Program-made: the position numbers and the translations under genes
Source: Xylocopa sonorina
Lineage: Eukaryota > Arthropoda > Insecta > Hymenoptera > Apidae
DNA length: 64,000 nucleotides
Direction of reading: 5' to 3'
NCBI RefSeq assembly: GCF_050948175.1
Contig: NC_135195.1
Span: 3,872,001-3,936,000 of the forward strand
Part shown: positions 1 to 11,300 of the stretch, piece after piece
How positions within the stretch are numbered: the first letter of the stretch is position 1
Layout of the letters: each line of letters begins with the position of its first letter
Notes under the pieces: generated by a model
What the model saw: the letters and a program-made list of their open reading frames with translations, nothing else
Told to the model about the DNA's origin: nothing
Database searches by the model: none

Positions 1-3000
1 TTCATCATCAGTAACCAACGCATCAGAAGATTCCTCAATTTCGTAACTAAGATTTACGAGCGTTAACCCACGTTTAATTTGTTGGCTGCATATTTCTTAA
101 TCGGAGCATCTTTAATAAATGCAATTAAATACTAATGAATTAAAGTTGGATTCATTTTAGTTCTTTTAAATTAGGCTAATGCAGTTTCTGTTTAACTATG
201 GCGATTTCTGTATGTTTTCTTTATGTTTTTCTTATCCTTAAAGCGGTTTGAATACTTAGGTCTGTTGCTATGTTATAAAAATGGATTCTATTGGATTCGT
301 CTTACTCAGATAACACACTTGCAGTCATCTTCGATTTTATAAAGCTGCTTATTAAATATTGTAATAATTTAAATTTATATGTACATAATCCAGATTATAT
401 CATTAAAACGGAAATAAGGATTGCGAAATTTATTTTTAAACATGTTTGCAGCTGCATATTATTTCAATTCGAGAGTTCGAACATGTAATGGATACCAAAC
501 ACGAGTAGTGCATAGCTATCCGTAAAAAATCGCTGAATTTGTCAAATAATTTACTCGAAAGATGATACAAATATTACCATTTACTTTGATAAAAATTTCC
601 TTCACTTAGAAATTGAAATTAGAATTAAAACCGGTCGCAGATGTTCGAAACCTTCAATCTTAATCCAAAGTGGAGATATATAAGAAAACAGATCGATACG
701 AAATTCAATCTGCAATTAAATGCAGCCTTCGGTACATAAAAGGGTGTAATTTGGTATCAGCTGTTACGCATATGTCAACAGATTAATCTCCCCGTTGAAC
801 TCTGCGAACGAAATCACGAAAGTGCTCACCAGCTCGTGAAAAAATTCTTTTTTACCACCTTGTCATTCAGCGGGGAATGGTTTACAATTGAACAGATTGC
901 GTTCGCGTAACGTGGACTACTTTAATCTCTTTACTGTCATTTCGTACGGTGTTTTACGGCCATTGGTAACGTAGGGTGCGAGAAACGAAGGGGTGAGTGT
1001 TAAAACTGAACGAGATGTGGACGTTTATATTTGTGAAGATGTCATTTCGAATATTCTTGAATAGTTGCAAATGTTTGAGAGTATTCTAAACTTTATGCAT
1101 AAGAATGTGCATGTGCGTGTGTGTGAGTACCTGAGAAAACAAGGAAATGCATGAAAATCAGGAAGCGTGAGTTTAGTTTAGTTCAAAAAGAGCAACGGTG
1201 TTTCCACTAAAAATAAAATTAACTTTTCAATTCTCACAGTATCAACGATGGATATAATCGCAAAAATTCGTGTCTCGGTTCGGCACGGAGAGTGTTTCCT
1301 CCTGTACAGCTGGGGGGAGCGCAAAGAGAAACACGCTTTTAATTTTGTCGCAGTTAATTCTTGGCGAAGTATTTACGGAAACGGAGGAAAATTTCATTTC
1401 TTGAGAAAAACGGCCGACGTGCCGGAATTCGCGGGATATCGATAGTCTTTCATAAAAAAAGGTGCTTTATCAACCATTTTTCACTTCTTTTTAGTTATTT
1501 ACACAGCTTTCACCCCACGGTTGTTTTCGTGCGTTGGTTTACTCGATCCATTTCCGAGTTTTTAAATCTCCCACGATGTTTGCATCGAGAAATTTGTTCC
1601 ACCTTGCCAAAATGCATGAAAACACTTGATATTCTATGAACTTTTGTTTCATCATTCGCTTCTGGTTTAGTTTTATATCATTGCTTAAATAGGACCCACT
1701 CGTCCCCATAATTTTCTCCTCCAACCACCAACAACGTACATGCTTCTCGTTCGAAAGATACGAAGGCCCCCCGCCCCGAACTTTTGCTCATCCCGCAGAC
1801 CATGAGACCGCATTCGTACAGCCATAGATATATCCGCCATTCTCATGGGTGAGCATGCACAGACGCGGAGGGCGTGCATGTTTTCGAGAATGTCGAGTCC
1901 GCTTAAACGCCGCTTCATTGCGAATTCCACGCGATAATGTCATCAATCTTTTCCCATCGCGGCCGGGCTCCTCCGCGATTCTTCTTCGTTTGTTCCTTGA
2001 TTTCTTCCCCAGCTCGTCGCTCCCGTCTCGACCCGCGCCCTCGACCCACCGTGTCCCGTCGCAACCCTCCGCCTCGTTTCCGGCTCGTCCTTTTTCTTTT
2101 CGAAACTCGTTTCTAACGGTATGCAGATATATTCATGAAATTGCCCCGGAAACGTGAGCAGAAGCGCATGGCGCTGGCAACAAATTGCAGACGCCCGTCT
2201 CGAAGACTATAAAATCAATTTTCCGTTACGCAGTCGGAAACGGAGGCTGGAGGAGGGTGTACAGAGGGGGAGGTGGTAGAGACGTAGGGGCGAGTGGAAA
2301 AAATGGGCGAAGGAAAATGAAAGGACCGCGGAAGGAAAGGAACGAAAGCATCCGCAGTTCCCGCGATACCGCAGTAATCACGAGCAGCTAATTAGGGCGG
2401 TAATTTCTGCTAATTGCTTTCATTAGTATAGCCTGAATTGCTGTCTTCTTTATCGGCGATATAATTTTATAATTACATCGATTTCACGCGGCCATGTTTT
2501 ATAACTACGCCGTTCGCGTCAATTGGTTAACTTTGAGTCGGATTTCGCGGGACGTCTTCGACCATTCTGGTGTTTCTTGGTAGCTCTGTGGATATCTATT
2601 TTCTAATTAACGGTCAGTTTATTTTTCAGGTCACCCTTTGGTCTTCACTTCATTTCCTTGTAAATTTTATAGTTTAGGATACATTGAAGATAATTTAATT
2701 CGAGAGGGCAAAGTACTCCTAATGCACTGTTGCACTGTTGCGAGTTGCAGTGGTATTTAAGAAAAAAATTAACTGTGAAATCATTACACCATGTATGTTG
2801 GATAGTAACTTTCGCAATATTTTATAACGAGTAGAGTAACTTCGAAACTCCTATATTATTCCATGTTCAAGGATAATTTCAACGCTTAACACAGAAATGA
2901 CTTTGGAACTCCTGCGCTATGCTCGAGTAGAGGTTCTCAATTTGCGTCGATTGTAAGCAGATAGAAATTACCGAAGCGAATATGACAATCTGCAATATTT

Positions 3001-3543
3001 ATTCTGGTAAAATATATGACAACTGCAGGTGTGTCAGAAATATTTAATATTTGAAAAGAGTGCCATTTTATCATTGTTGTTTTTTCTAAATATGAAAAAG
3101 AAACAAATAATTAACGTTTTGTACGCGCACGCTCGTGGATATGAAATGATCATTCTTCACTCGGCATTTTACACAATAAGCAAAATAATGCGCATTCCGG
3201 AAGTTCAGTCTATCGAAACGAAACGGATAATGGAAACGTACAAACAATTGAAAAATGTGCTATTGTAATCAGCGTGGAATGACCTTCCGACGATGTAGAT
3301 TAATACGTACATTTGCTATACATCTGCTATATTTCAATAGGTGGTTTACGAATGGCAAGAAAGCTACGCCATATTCACTGCGCGTGCACAGTGGGTACAA
3401 ATGACTAATGGTTTAATGTTAACAAACGAAGAAAAAAAGAACTAACATATTAGAAAGTATATATTTAAAACTCGATAAAAAATTGACGTGGCCAATAAAA
3501 TAAAAAATTTAATCCAGAAAATGTCCATTTTATTTCTTTCTAA
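1..3543. other. Non-coding stretch, no gene recognised
   Basis: Mostly AT-rich sequence with a CpG-rich patch around 1800-2400. Open frames are short and resemble no known protein. Later exons of the minus-strand secreted-protein gene (exons at 39174-39240 and 5674-5874) should lie at lower coordinates. I could not identify one here or in 3952-5673, so they may be too short to see by eye or lie beyond the left edge. A short direct repeat of TGCACTGT occurs near 2725. Confidence 0.5.
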
Positions 3544-3951
3544 CCCTTTGACTACGGCAGATTTTGAAACGCCATCAGCCATACTTTGCAGTAGGAACTC
3601 ATTTGCGATGTACACCGTGAACGGTGAAACTTTTCGTTGGACGCGCATTTCTGAGAAAGTATATTTAAATAATCAAAACACCGAAACCATGTTATTCATT
3701 TCTTTATATTCTGCATTACAGCATTGCAATTGTTTTAAGCGCCTTTAGGCGCTTATAGTACTACAAGTGGAAGTTTTCCAAGCGCCTGCAGTATCACAAG
3801 TGCAAACTTCTCAAGCGAAAGTTTTCTAAATGCCTATAATATCACAAGCGGAAGTTTCTTAAGCGTCTATCACAAGCGCAAGGTTTCTAAGCGCAAGTTT
3901 TCCAAGCGCAAGTCTTCGAAACGCCTTCAGACGCCAACACTAATCAAGGGG
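3544..3951. mobile_element. TTAA-type miniature element with internal repeats
   Basis: The left end reads CCCTTTGACTACGG just after CTAA (3540-3543). The right end, reverse-complemented, reads CCCCTTGATTAGTG just inside TTAA (3952-3955). This gives imperfect terminal inverted repeats next to a TTAA-like target site, as in piggyBac-type non-autonomous elements. No transposase frame is present. The interior holds a degenerate AAGCGC-rich tandem array. Similar ends occur at 51208-51482 and 62475-62577. The left target copy has decayed to CTAA, so the boundary is inferred. Confidence 0.55.
3737..3933. repeat. Degenerate AAGCGC-rich tandem repeat
   Basis: About eight copies of an AAGCG core are each followed by variants of CAAGTTTTCC or GAAGTTTCTT and separated by phrases like AGTATCACAAGTG. 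The array opens with a hairpin (3737-3754) whose stem is AAGCGCC/GGCGCTT around a TTTA loop. It forms the inside of the TTAA-flanked element. The unit varies in length, so it is a decayed minisatellite rather than a clean one. Confidence 0.7.
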
Positions 3952-4979
3952 TTAACATATCATCGACTAGACAGATTATCCCATAGGTCACAAGAAGCAA
4001 TACAAATATCACTAATCTCTCCTTACAAGAAAAACTAAAAAAATAATACAAATCTAAAACGCTCAACCCACGATAATCATACGAAGACACGTACGATCAC
4101 CTTTCACCCGCGATGCAAGCATATTCTACCATAAACACGAGTCGTATCTACACATGGAACGCGAAGAGTGACACAGAGACTATCATATATGAATAGACAT
4201 TCGCAGCTGGTCACCGTCGAGCGATCATTACCCGCCTCCTCGGCCAACGATCAGCCGATTTCCCGCGACTTTTTCCACGGCTCCCATTATCGACAAACCG
4301 GTGATGACACACGGCTCTGCATGCGAGCTCTCGCAACGAGCTTGGCTCGGAAATTGGAGAAATTCCGCGGACGGACGTTCGATACTTTCGCGTGGCGCGC
4401 GCAAACGAAATCCGTGTATATCACCGCGGGAAACGACAATCGGGAGGCCGATGCGCGCGAGCCGATCGGGTATTGTACCGCGGGCGAGGGCGGCGGCCGG
4501 CTACCGGAAGTTACGTTTGACAGACCGCATGTAAGCGGAACAGGGACACGGGGGCGAGCGCGCGAATCCGTGTAATTTTATGTTTGCGCCTGTTCGACCG
4601 TGATCGTTCCTGCGGCCTCCTAAGCGGCACACGTGCGGTCATCCCGATCGCGCGTTCTCACCCCTCCCGGCTATCGAACTCTATTTAGACGATCCCGTTG
4701 TTATCCTGCCCGCGAATGAATCGGACCCATCACGATCATCGACTCGCCGATAATCTCTCCACCTGAGGTCGAGTCCACTTTCAGGCTGTTTTATTGCGTT
4801 AATGGCCGTTTATCGCCGCCACTGACAGCGGGGGATGAATGGCGGATTGGAATACGCTGGGTCTTGGAGCGCGTTACGTCTGCGGGTGATTATTGGCATT
4901 GGATTATTACAGAATAAGGTGTGGCGACCACCGTAGTCGCCTTTGCACCCCGTGGCGCAGGGCGGAAGAGAACGCTTAA

Positions 4980-5025
4980 CCCTCGAAGCGAAGAGACTGG
5001 AGACATTAAACATAGTCTTCAAGGG
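4980..5025. repeat. Short inverted repeat flanked by TTAA
   Basis: CCCTCGAAG after TTAA (4976-4979) is mirrored by CTTCAAGGG before TTAA (5026-5029), with one mismatch in nine. The 46-bp interval could be a very small TTAA-type element remnant or a chance hairpin. It lies in a CpG-rich patch (about 4160-5140) with no recognised gene. Confidence 0.35.
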
Positions 5026-5673
5026 TTAAGGACGATTTCTGCGAACGTGTCCCCTCCTTTTCGGCACCGAAATGAGGGGGCGGAAAACAGACAAAATGTG
5101 AGGGAAAGCAGCCCTCAGGAGTTGCGTACCGAGCACCCATAGCGTCGATCTTTGATTTGTTCTTGTTAAAATAAATTATTTGTTACATATTTCCGAACGA
5201 ACATTATTCAACCTCACACACGTAGGTTTCCCAAAAAGGTATTTATTTGCGTATAAGTGAATAAAGGATAAAGAAATTGTTTTTTATACGGGGATGCGAG
5301 AGAAAAAGAACAAATCTGCTGAATGAATTATTTTCGTGGGAATGTTTTAGAACGACGAGTGTCAATTGTTCCTTGTTCGTCTTTGGATTAATATCTAAGT
5401 AAAGAATCACCTGTCGATTTTTGAATAATTTGTAATTGTCTTCAATTATTAGGTTCCTTAAATAATCCTACATCTTTTTTATTTCAACGAATCAGCCTCC
5501 TCGCTTTTATCAGAATTACTATGTACTGGTTTAGAGGAAAGGGTGGTATGTATAGGTATACGCGTTAACTCTAGAAGGCTTAGAACAATCAGTCTCTGTA
5601 TGCGCAGTAAGATTAACGAATGGACGAAGTCCTGTCGTACAGCACGTACGACAACAGTTTTTTGTCCACCTAC

Positions 5674-5874
5674 CTTGTAAGTCCGAGTACCATCTATCCA
5701 TGATGCTCGATCTGAACAAGTTGCTGAGGTTCCACACCGGATCCTCGAAGCTATCGTCCAGCGCGGGCTCCAGAAAATCGTCTGCTCTTGATATCACGCG
5801 GTCTCTCGTGTTGCTTGGCAGAACAAGCACCGTGTCCATACCTTTCTCCTCGTTATTGCCATTGTCACGTGCGC
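5674..5874 (-). CDS. Second coding exon of a secreted protein (unknown family)
   Basis: This 201-base minus-strand exon has a canonical acceptor (TTTCCCACAG, with CAG at 5877-5875) and donor (GTAGGT from 5673). Both junctions are phase 1, which matches the phase-1 donor of the signal-peptide exon at 39174-39240. Joined, it adds residues 23 to 89. The segment is acidic (the stretch DDFLEPALDDSFEDP), carries one N-glycosylation sequon (NLS) and ends DRWYSDLQ before a split codon. It has no cysteines, so any cysteine-rich or active domain must lie in later exons. The look is of a secreted precursor or propeptide region, but I do not recognise the family. Coding-like codon choice and two good splice sites support it. 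Direct splicing to the distant first exon is an inference from phase and the missing start. Confidence 0.7.
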
Positions 5875-6250
5875 CTGTGGGAAATGAGAAAATTAGTTGA
5901 AAATCGTGCGCTGAATATCTTTTCACGTAAACCGTTTTCTATCGATGTCGCGCAATTCTTTCGTAATACGAATTTAGTATTAACGCAAGTGTATTTTCTC
6001 AATAATTTAGCACTAAGTTAACCGCTGCGAAGGACGCAATTGTACGCTGTCCATTGTGAATTTTTCTCAACGAACGGGAACTAGTATCCATTACTTGAAA
6101 AATAAAACGGCAAAGAACATCTAAAAATTATTTAAATGGACAATAATTATGTTTGGTGCTAACGAGATTGAATTACGATAGTAACAATCTTAAACTGATA
6201 TTAACAAAGGAAAGTAAGCCTAGTGACGACTCTAAAGTGGGAATATCTCT

Positions 6251-6515
6251 CCATTCGGTTGGCTAAGCGTTAATGGATTCTTATATATTTACAAACAGGT
6301 AAAATTTACTTCTTCTGTCCTGAATAGCTTTTTTTATTAACGCATCTGTGGTGTAAGCACAAGCTTACTTTGTAAGAAACTGCTTTACTTTTGAAATAAA
6401 CGAGATACAACGTGTATAGATTAGTTCGCACGATTATAAGTAACAAGAGCAATTTTTGTGTCGACACCAAAATCGAGAGATTTCTTCATTCGGATGGCTA
6501 AGTGTTGATAAATGG
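6251..6515 (+). repeat. Pair of degenerate direct repeats
   Basis: CATTCGGTTGGCTAAGCGTT near 6252 recurs as CATTCGGATGGCTAAGTGTT near 6487, with 18 of 20 positions equal. Each is followed within a few bases by AATGG. The copies are about 235 bp apart in the same orientation. The GGTTGGC..TAAG wording recalls ends of mellifera-type mariner elements, but no transposase sequence is nearby, so this remains a guess. Confidence 0.4.
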
Positions 6516-8160
6516 AAAAGGAAAATTGTTCGTCAAAAGTTAATATATTCTTACGAAGCTATCTGCAAAAGTATGCACGATTTTATCGTCAACTAACCAG
6601 TGTTCCTATGAGAATTTTCGTAGCGTTCGATAACATAGAAACGTGTGTCCAACGCGAAACAATAACAGTCTTTGTCCCCTCTTTTCAATTGTACAATTAC
6701 GTAAAGTATCGACCGAAGGATAATGCATTTCAATGGCCGTTGAAAAGAGCCATCGACAGATAATTTAAACGAATTCAGTAAACGTCACCAGCAACGGAGT
6801 ACAGTTTCTAACGCGAGCTTGTTGGTTCGCCACTTTCAAAAATATGAAAGATTCAAACAGGAATTTTAATTGCGCGCGCACAAGATGTACGCGCCATTAC
6901 GTTATATAATTGCACGCGGCGCTTTTCGTTGTTGATTTTTCACCCGCCATTAAAACGTGGCATCATCATAGAAAGTTTTAATGAAGAGGCTCTAGTCAGA
7001 GGGTATTGCACAATTATACACAGACGACGCATTTTTAAGGTAGTGTTGATGTCAAGATGAAAGTACTCGGCCCGCGATACGTCCGAATAACGAAAAAGAA
7101 GAAGGATGCAGAGTATTAAAATGTTGCGAAACGGATTGTTACGGTGCTGCAGGTGCGAGGCTCTCAAATATCGTTCTAAATGAATATAACGTCGTTAAAA
7201 GGCTGGATATCGTGCGTATATTAACACGTATACACCCCACGCTGAGTTTTCCGTTCGAGCCATTTGAAATTCTGATTGTGGAACGAAGAATGCAGGCAAA
7301 CTTGTAATGTTAACTCCTCTACACCCTTCTCTTGATAATTATGCTCTCTATGCTGTGGTGAAAGATGGTAAAGCATATGCCAGAGGCAAAACTATTTAAT
7401 TATAAATTAATTACAAAGCGTCCAAAAGTCGGTTCAACGCGAAACGTGTTAAGAAGAGTAAGAATCCTGTTAGAGTGAAAAAAGTGCGTGCTCCATTCGC
7501 GAGTAAATCTTCTTACAATTAGATTTAACCTTCGAATCTGTGGAACGTCTTCGCCAGGGAAGAAAGAATTCGCTTGATCCAGCTTATGCTACCCCTCGAA
7601 ACCGTACAATCTCTGTTTAACCCATTTCGCAGCAGATAATAACCAGGCGAATCAATCTGGTAATTTTTAGTATTACGCTTGCATAAATAAAGGAGGTGTA
7701 AACCAATTAATAAATGCTCGAGTGGTTCAAAAGATACGGCTTGGATAAGTAGATAATTGCCGGGTGAAAGAGAAGCTTTAAAATCGTACATGGTATAACC
7801 AACGATTAACCCGCTTTTTCCCAAATATAATTATAAAATAAATTATCCAGGGGATTCCGATTGGTTCATTGTATATATCCCCTGCTTTTAAAATCATTTA
7901 TAACACCGCTTTATATTATTCGTACACCGTGTTACCGGTATCGTTTGAGTTCTAATTGAAACGAAATACTGGAATCAGTTACCATTTTTTCACTTGTCGT
8001 TTGAAGATATAGCATTGCGTATAAAAATTACCCATCGTAAATTTTTCGAGAAAATTTCATTCAATTGTCTGTGCTTCTAGTTTAGTCAAATTAATATAAT
8101 ATATTATCTCTGTATGTTATATATAATGGCATCAAATAAAATGGTCTGCACTAAAATCAA

Positions 8161-8384
8161 CTTTTGGTCAGTACTTTATTATCCAAGTGGTCAGTATAAA
8201 AATACTGAATGTTCAGTTTGGATATAAAGGAGAAATAACATAGTATTAAACCAATTCCATTGCAAGTGGAAAGATAATCTTGACCAATTGGTATTTGTTT
8301 AGCTGTCAGTGAGGGCTTCGCATATTTTCTAAGGCTACTGACCCTTCGTATTAAAATACTGATCAGTAAAGTACTGACCAAAAG
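8161..8384. mobile_element. MITE-like element, 18-bp perfect TIRs
   Basis: CTTTTGGTCAGTACTTTA at 8161-8178 is exactly inverted at 8367-8384. Sub-terminal GGTCAGTA and AAAATACTGA motifs repeat in both halves in opposite orientations, so most of the outer 60 bp is palindromic. The 224-bp span has no coding potential. No convincing target-site duplication is visible, although TAAAAT occurs outside both ends. A further decayed motif copy (AACAGTAAAATAC) lies just right of the element. Confidence 0.6.
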
Positions 8385-11300
8385 GGATTAAAATACCGAA
8401 CAGTAAAATACAGGCCTCATTTAATTGTATTTATGAAAATACTACGTTATTAATAACAAGATATTCTACGACTGTGAAAACTCCTAATTTTTTATGGATT
8501 CGAAGGATTTTCTTTACACGCCCATCGTACACATCAGAGGTCATCTATGAAAGATGAAATAAAAGAAAAAAAATCTTGTTCTAAAAGCACTATTAATTTT
8601 AATTACATAAATCCACCGAGTTCAAAGTTCCGCGTAATCGGATTGAAAACTGGACGAAGCAGCCTGCGAGCCTATATCTAATAATTATTTTACACACCTC
8701 TGGCGGACCCTTTCAAACGTCACGCGGCACTTAGCGTTTTACAAGGAATTTGCCAAAGTGATTTATCGCCGGGGCCTTTTAGTGCCGCGCCACTGAATCC
8801 GGTGGCAGCCTCGCACTGTCACGCAGGAAATGCAGGATTCCGTACTCCTGCGCGGGGTGCTTGACACGCATGGGACAATCTCGATCGGTAATCGATAAGC
8901 AGGCCACGTCGGCAAGGATTAAAAAAGGAACGAGAAGGACGAAAGGGCGGTGGGAAAAAAAAACAGAAGAAAAAGAAGGGGACGGAGGACGAGAAAAAGG
9001 AAACGCTGACCACGTGACGTCTCATTTGCAAAGTGTCAAAGCGCTGCGTGTACCGAACGTAAAGTCTCAACGGCGGCTATCGTTTTGGAATGATCGATCG
9101 GCTGTTTTTTTTTTCTTTTTTAACAGCCCTTGCTCTCTCGTTTGTATATCAAACGGTCCAGCGGCACGGTGGCTCTCTCAAAAGGAGGAACGTCGAATTT
9201 TTCGCAGACATTACAGATTACAATGTTTATACGGGATGGGATGCGAAAGCAGCGTTGCTTTTTCATACAGAAAAATGGTAATGCGAAGTTACGACGGATC
9301 CCAGCTGACGATGAATAATTGAGGACGCGCGTAGACGGGGGTGTCGCGTGAAAGAGTATTTGTCGCGGATAAAGTTGAGTCTAAGAACGCTTAGCTTACT
9401 CCTTTCGTTTCTTTTTTTTCTTTTTTGTTCATTCGACAATCGCGATTTTTCGATAACAGACTCATCGCGAGTGCATCGTTACAATTTAAACGCACGCGTC
9501 AAACTGCGAAATACAAAGTGAAAAATAAATGCCTGGCTCGGTATCCGTCCACCCGTGCGTTGAATTCTAATAGGACTACGTAGCTCTTTTAGTGCGCTGC
9601 GTTTGCGTGTTTCGTTGAATATTTTAACCCGATTTCGTTTTACTTTGGAGAGGGATGAGCAGGAGAAATTGAGCGTACGAGATTCGAAAGCCGTCGGCAG
9701 GATGTTCATTAGAATTTTATAAGGGAAAATCGAGAGGCGTTAAGGGTGTTTCCAGGATCGTCTTTGTTTTTGTACACGGGATATTATGCTCCTTCTGCTC
9801 CTCCGGGTGCTTTTCAAACAAACTGCTACAGGAGACTTTTCCAGATTTTAGATGTATGATAATGGAGTTTCCAAACTGTATTTTATTTTCGCATTTTCGC
9901 GTTGAAATTTCTAAGAGAAGACTCGCGTCTCATTGCATCATCAGAGGGTTGCTGATTTACTTTTACTCCGACTTTGCTTCGATTTCAGAGATGATCGTAA
10001 CGTTTAAATAATTATTCTGTCGTTCGAAAAAAATCGCCGTTAATTTCTATCGGTTCAAGCGCGCGGAATGATTCCCCTTGAAAATAATCGCCTCGTTTCC
10101 CGACGCTTCAGCGAAGGCGAGCTTTTATTATCCTAATTTCCTCGCGAACAAATGGAACAACCACGTTAATCCTTCGAAAGCGTTAAGACCGGCAAGATTT
10201 CGCTCTTCGGAAGAGATCTCTATCGTTCGCGCGACTATATACGTAACGCACGTGGAAGAGGGTAAGAGAGGGTGAGAGGAAGAGGGAGATGGCAAGCTGC
10301 GAGGAATCTTCGGGCTCAGCTGGAGGTTTTTCTCGAACGCTTCTGGCGATTATCCAATTTGTCTGTCGTCAATTCATATTGACGCACGTAGAAACGTAAG
10401 AGTCAATTCGAGTCAATCTAATTCCTGCCTCGGAAAACCCTCCCTCTGTTCTGGACGGGGGCGCGGTCGATCGTGGCTCGAGGAAATCCGCGGCCACGGG
10501 TACGCGATGACGAAAAATCGTCGAGATTGCCGGCAGGGAGTGAAATGTTTTGACAGACGACGACAAGATACTACCCCTTATTGAATTCCACTCCCGAGGG
10601 GACTTCCACGGTACGCGGAAGACGAATTTAGTATTACTTCCTTTCCTACCCGTAAAAGCACACTTACTTTTACTATCCGAACGTCCACATCTTGCCAATG
10701 CAATCGAGTTCCATTGGATGCTAATAAAAATTAATGTGGAAATTGAATACTGCAATCAAATGCAATTCTTGCGTTACTTTATGTAACGTATTGATCGTTT
10801 GTTCCGATTCGACTACAAATAAAACAGAAATCATGGTATATTAGAAAAACAGATGTGTATCGTATTTAAACATGAAGTTTTTGTACAACGTTTAAATTCA
10901 AATTGATAAGTTGATTCAGTGATTCTGAATCACGACAAAAAGATACAGAGGAGGAACGAGAAGAAAGAAGTAACGACGTTATAACGAAATACGATAAAAA
11001 TTGTAACACGTGTATAACGAATACATTTCTCACTGCAAGAAGACGTGAATCCTGCAAGAACAATGACAGATATAGAGAGACCGAAATCTGTATTTAAAAA
11101 ATCTGACAACATGTAATCAAGTACGCTGCGCACTGCACATGCATCGCGCAATCATTTTTTTTGTACCCGACGTACGTAATTCTCCCTTCGAATAAACGGG
11201 ACGGTTTTTACAATCGTATCCGTGCCAATTTCCGCATGGTTCATTACAACCGTATCCGAGGGGCGAGGAAAATATTCCGTTAATTCTCGGTTGGATACCA

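Noticed and set aside
4810..5022. 70-codon minus-strand frame as a third exon of the secreted-protein gene
   Set aside because: No acceptor of the required phase with a good pyrimidine tract. The translation has cysteines but no recognisable pattern, and it overlaps the TTAA hairpin.
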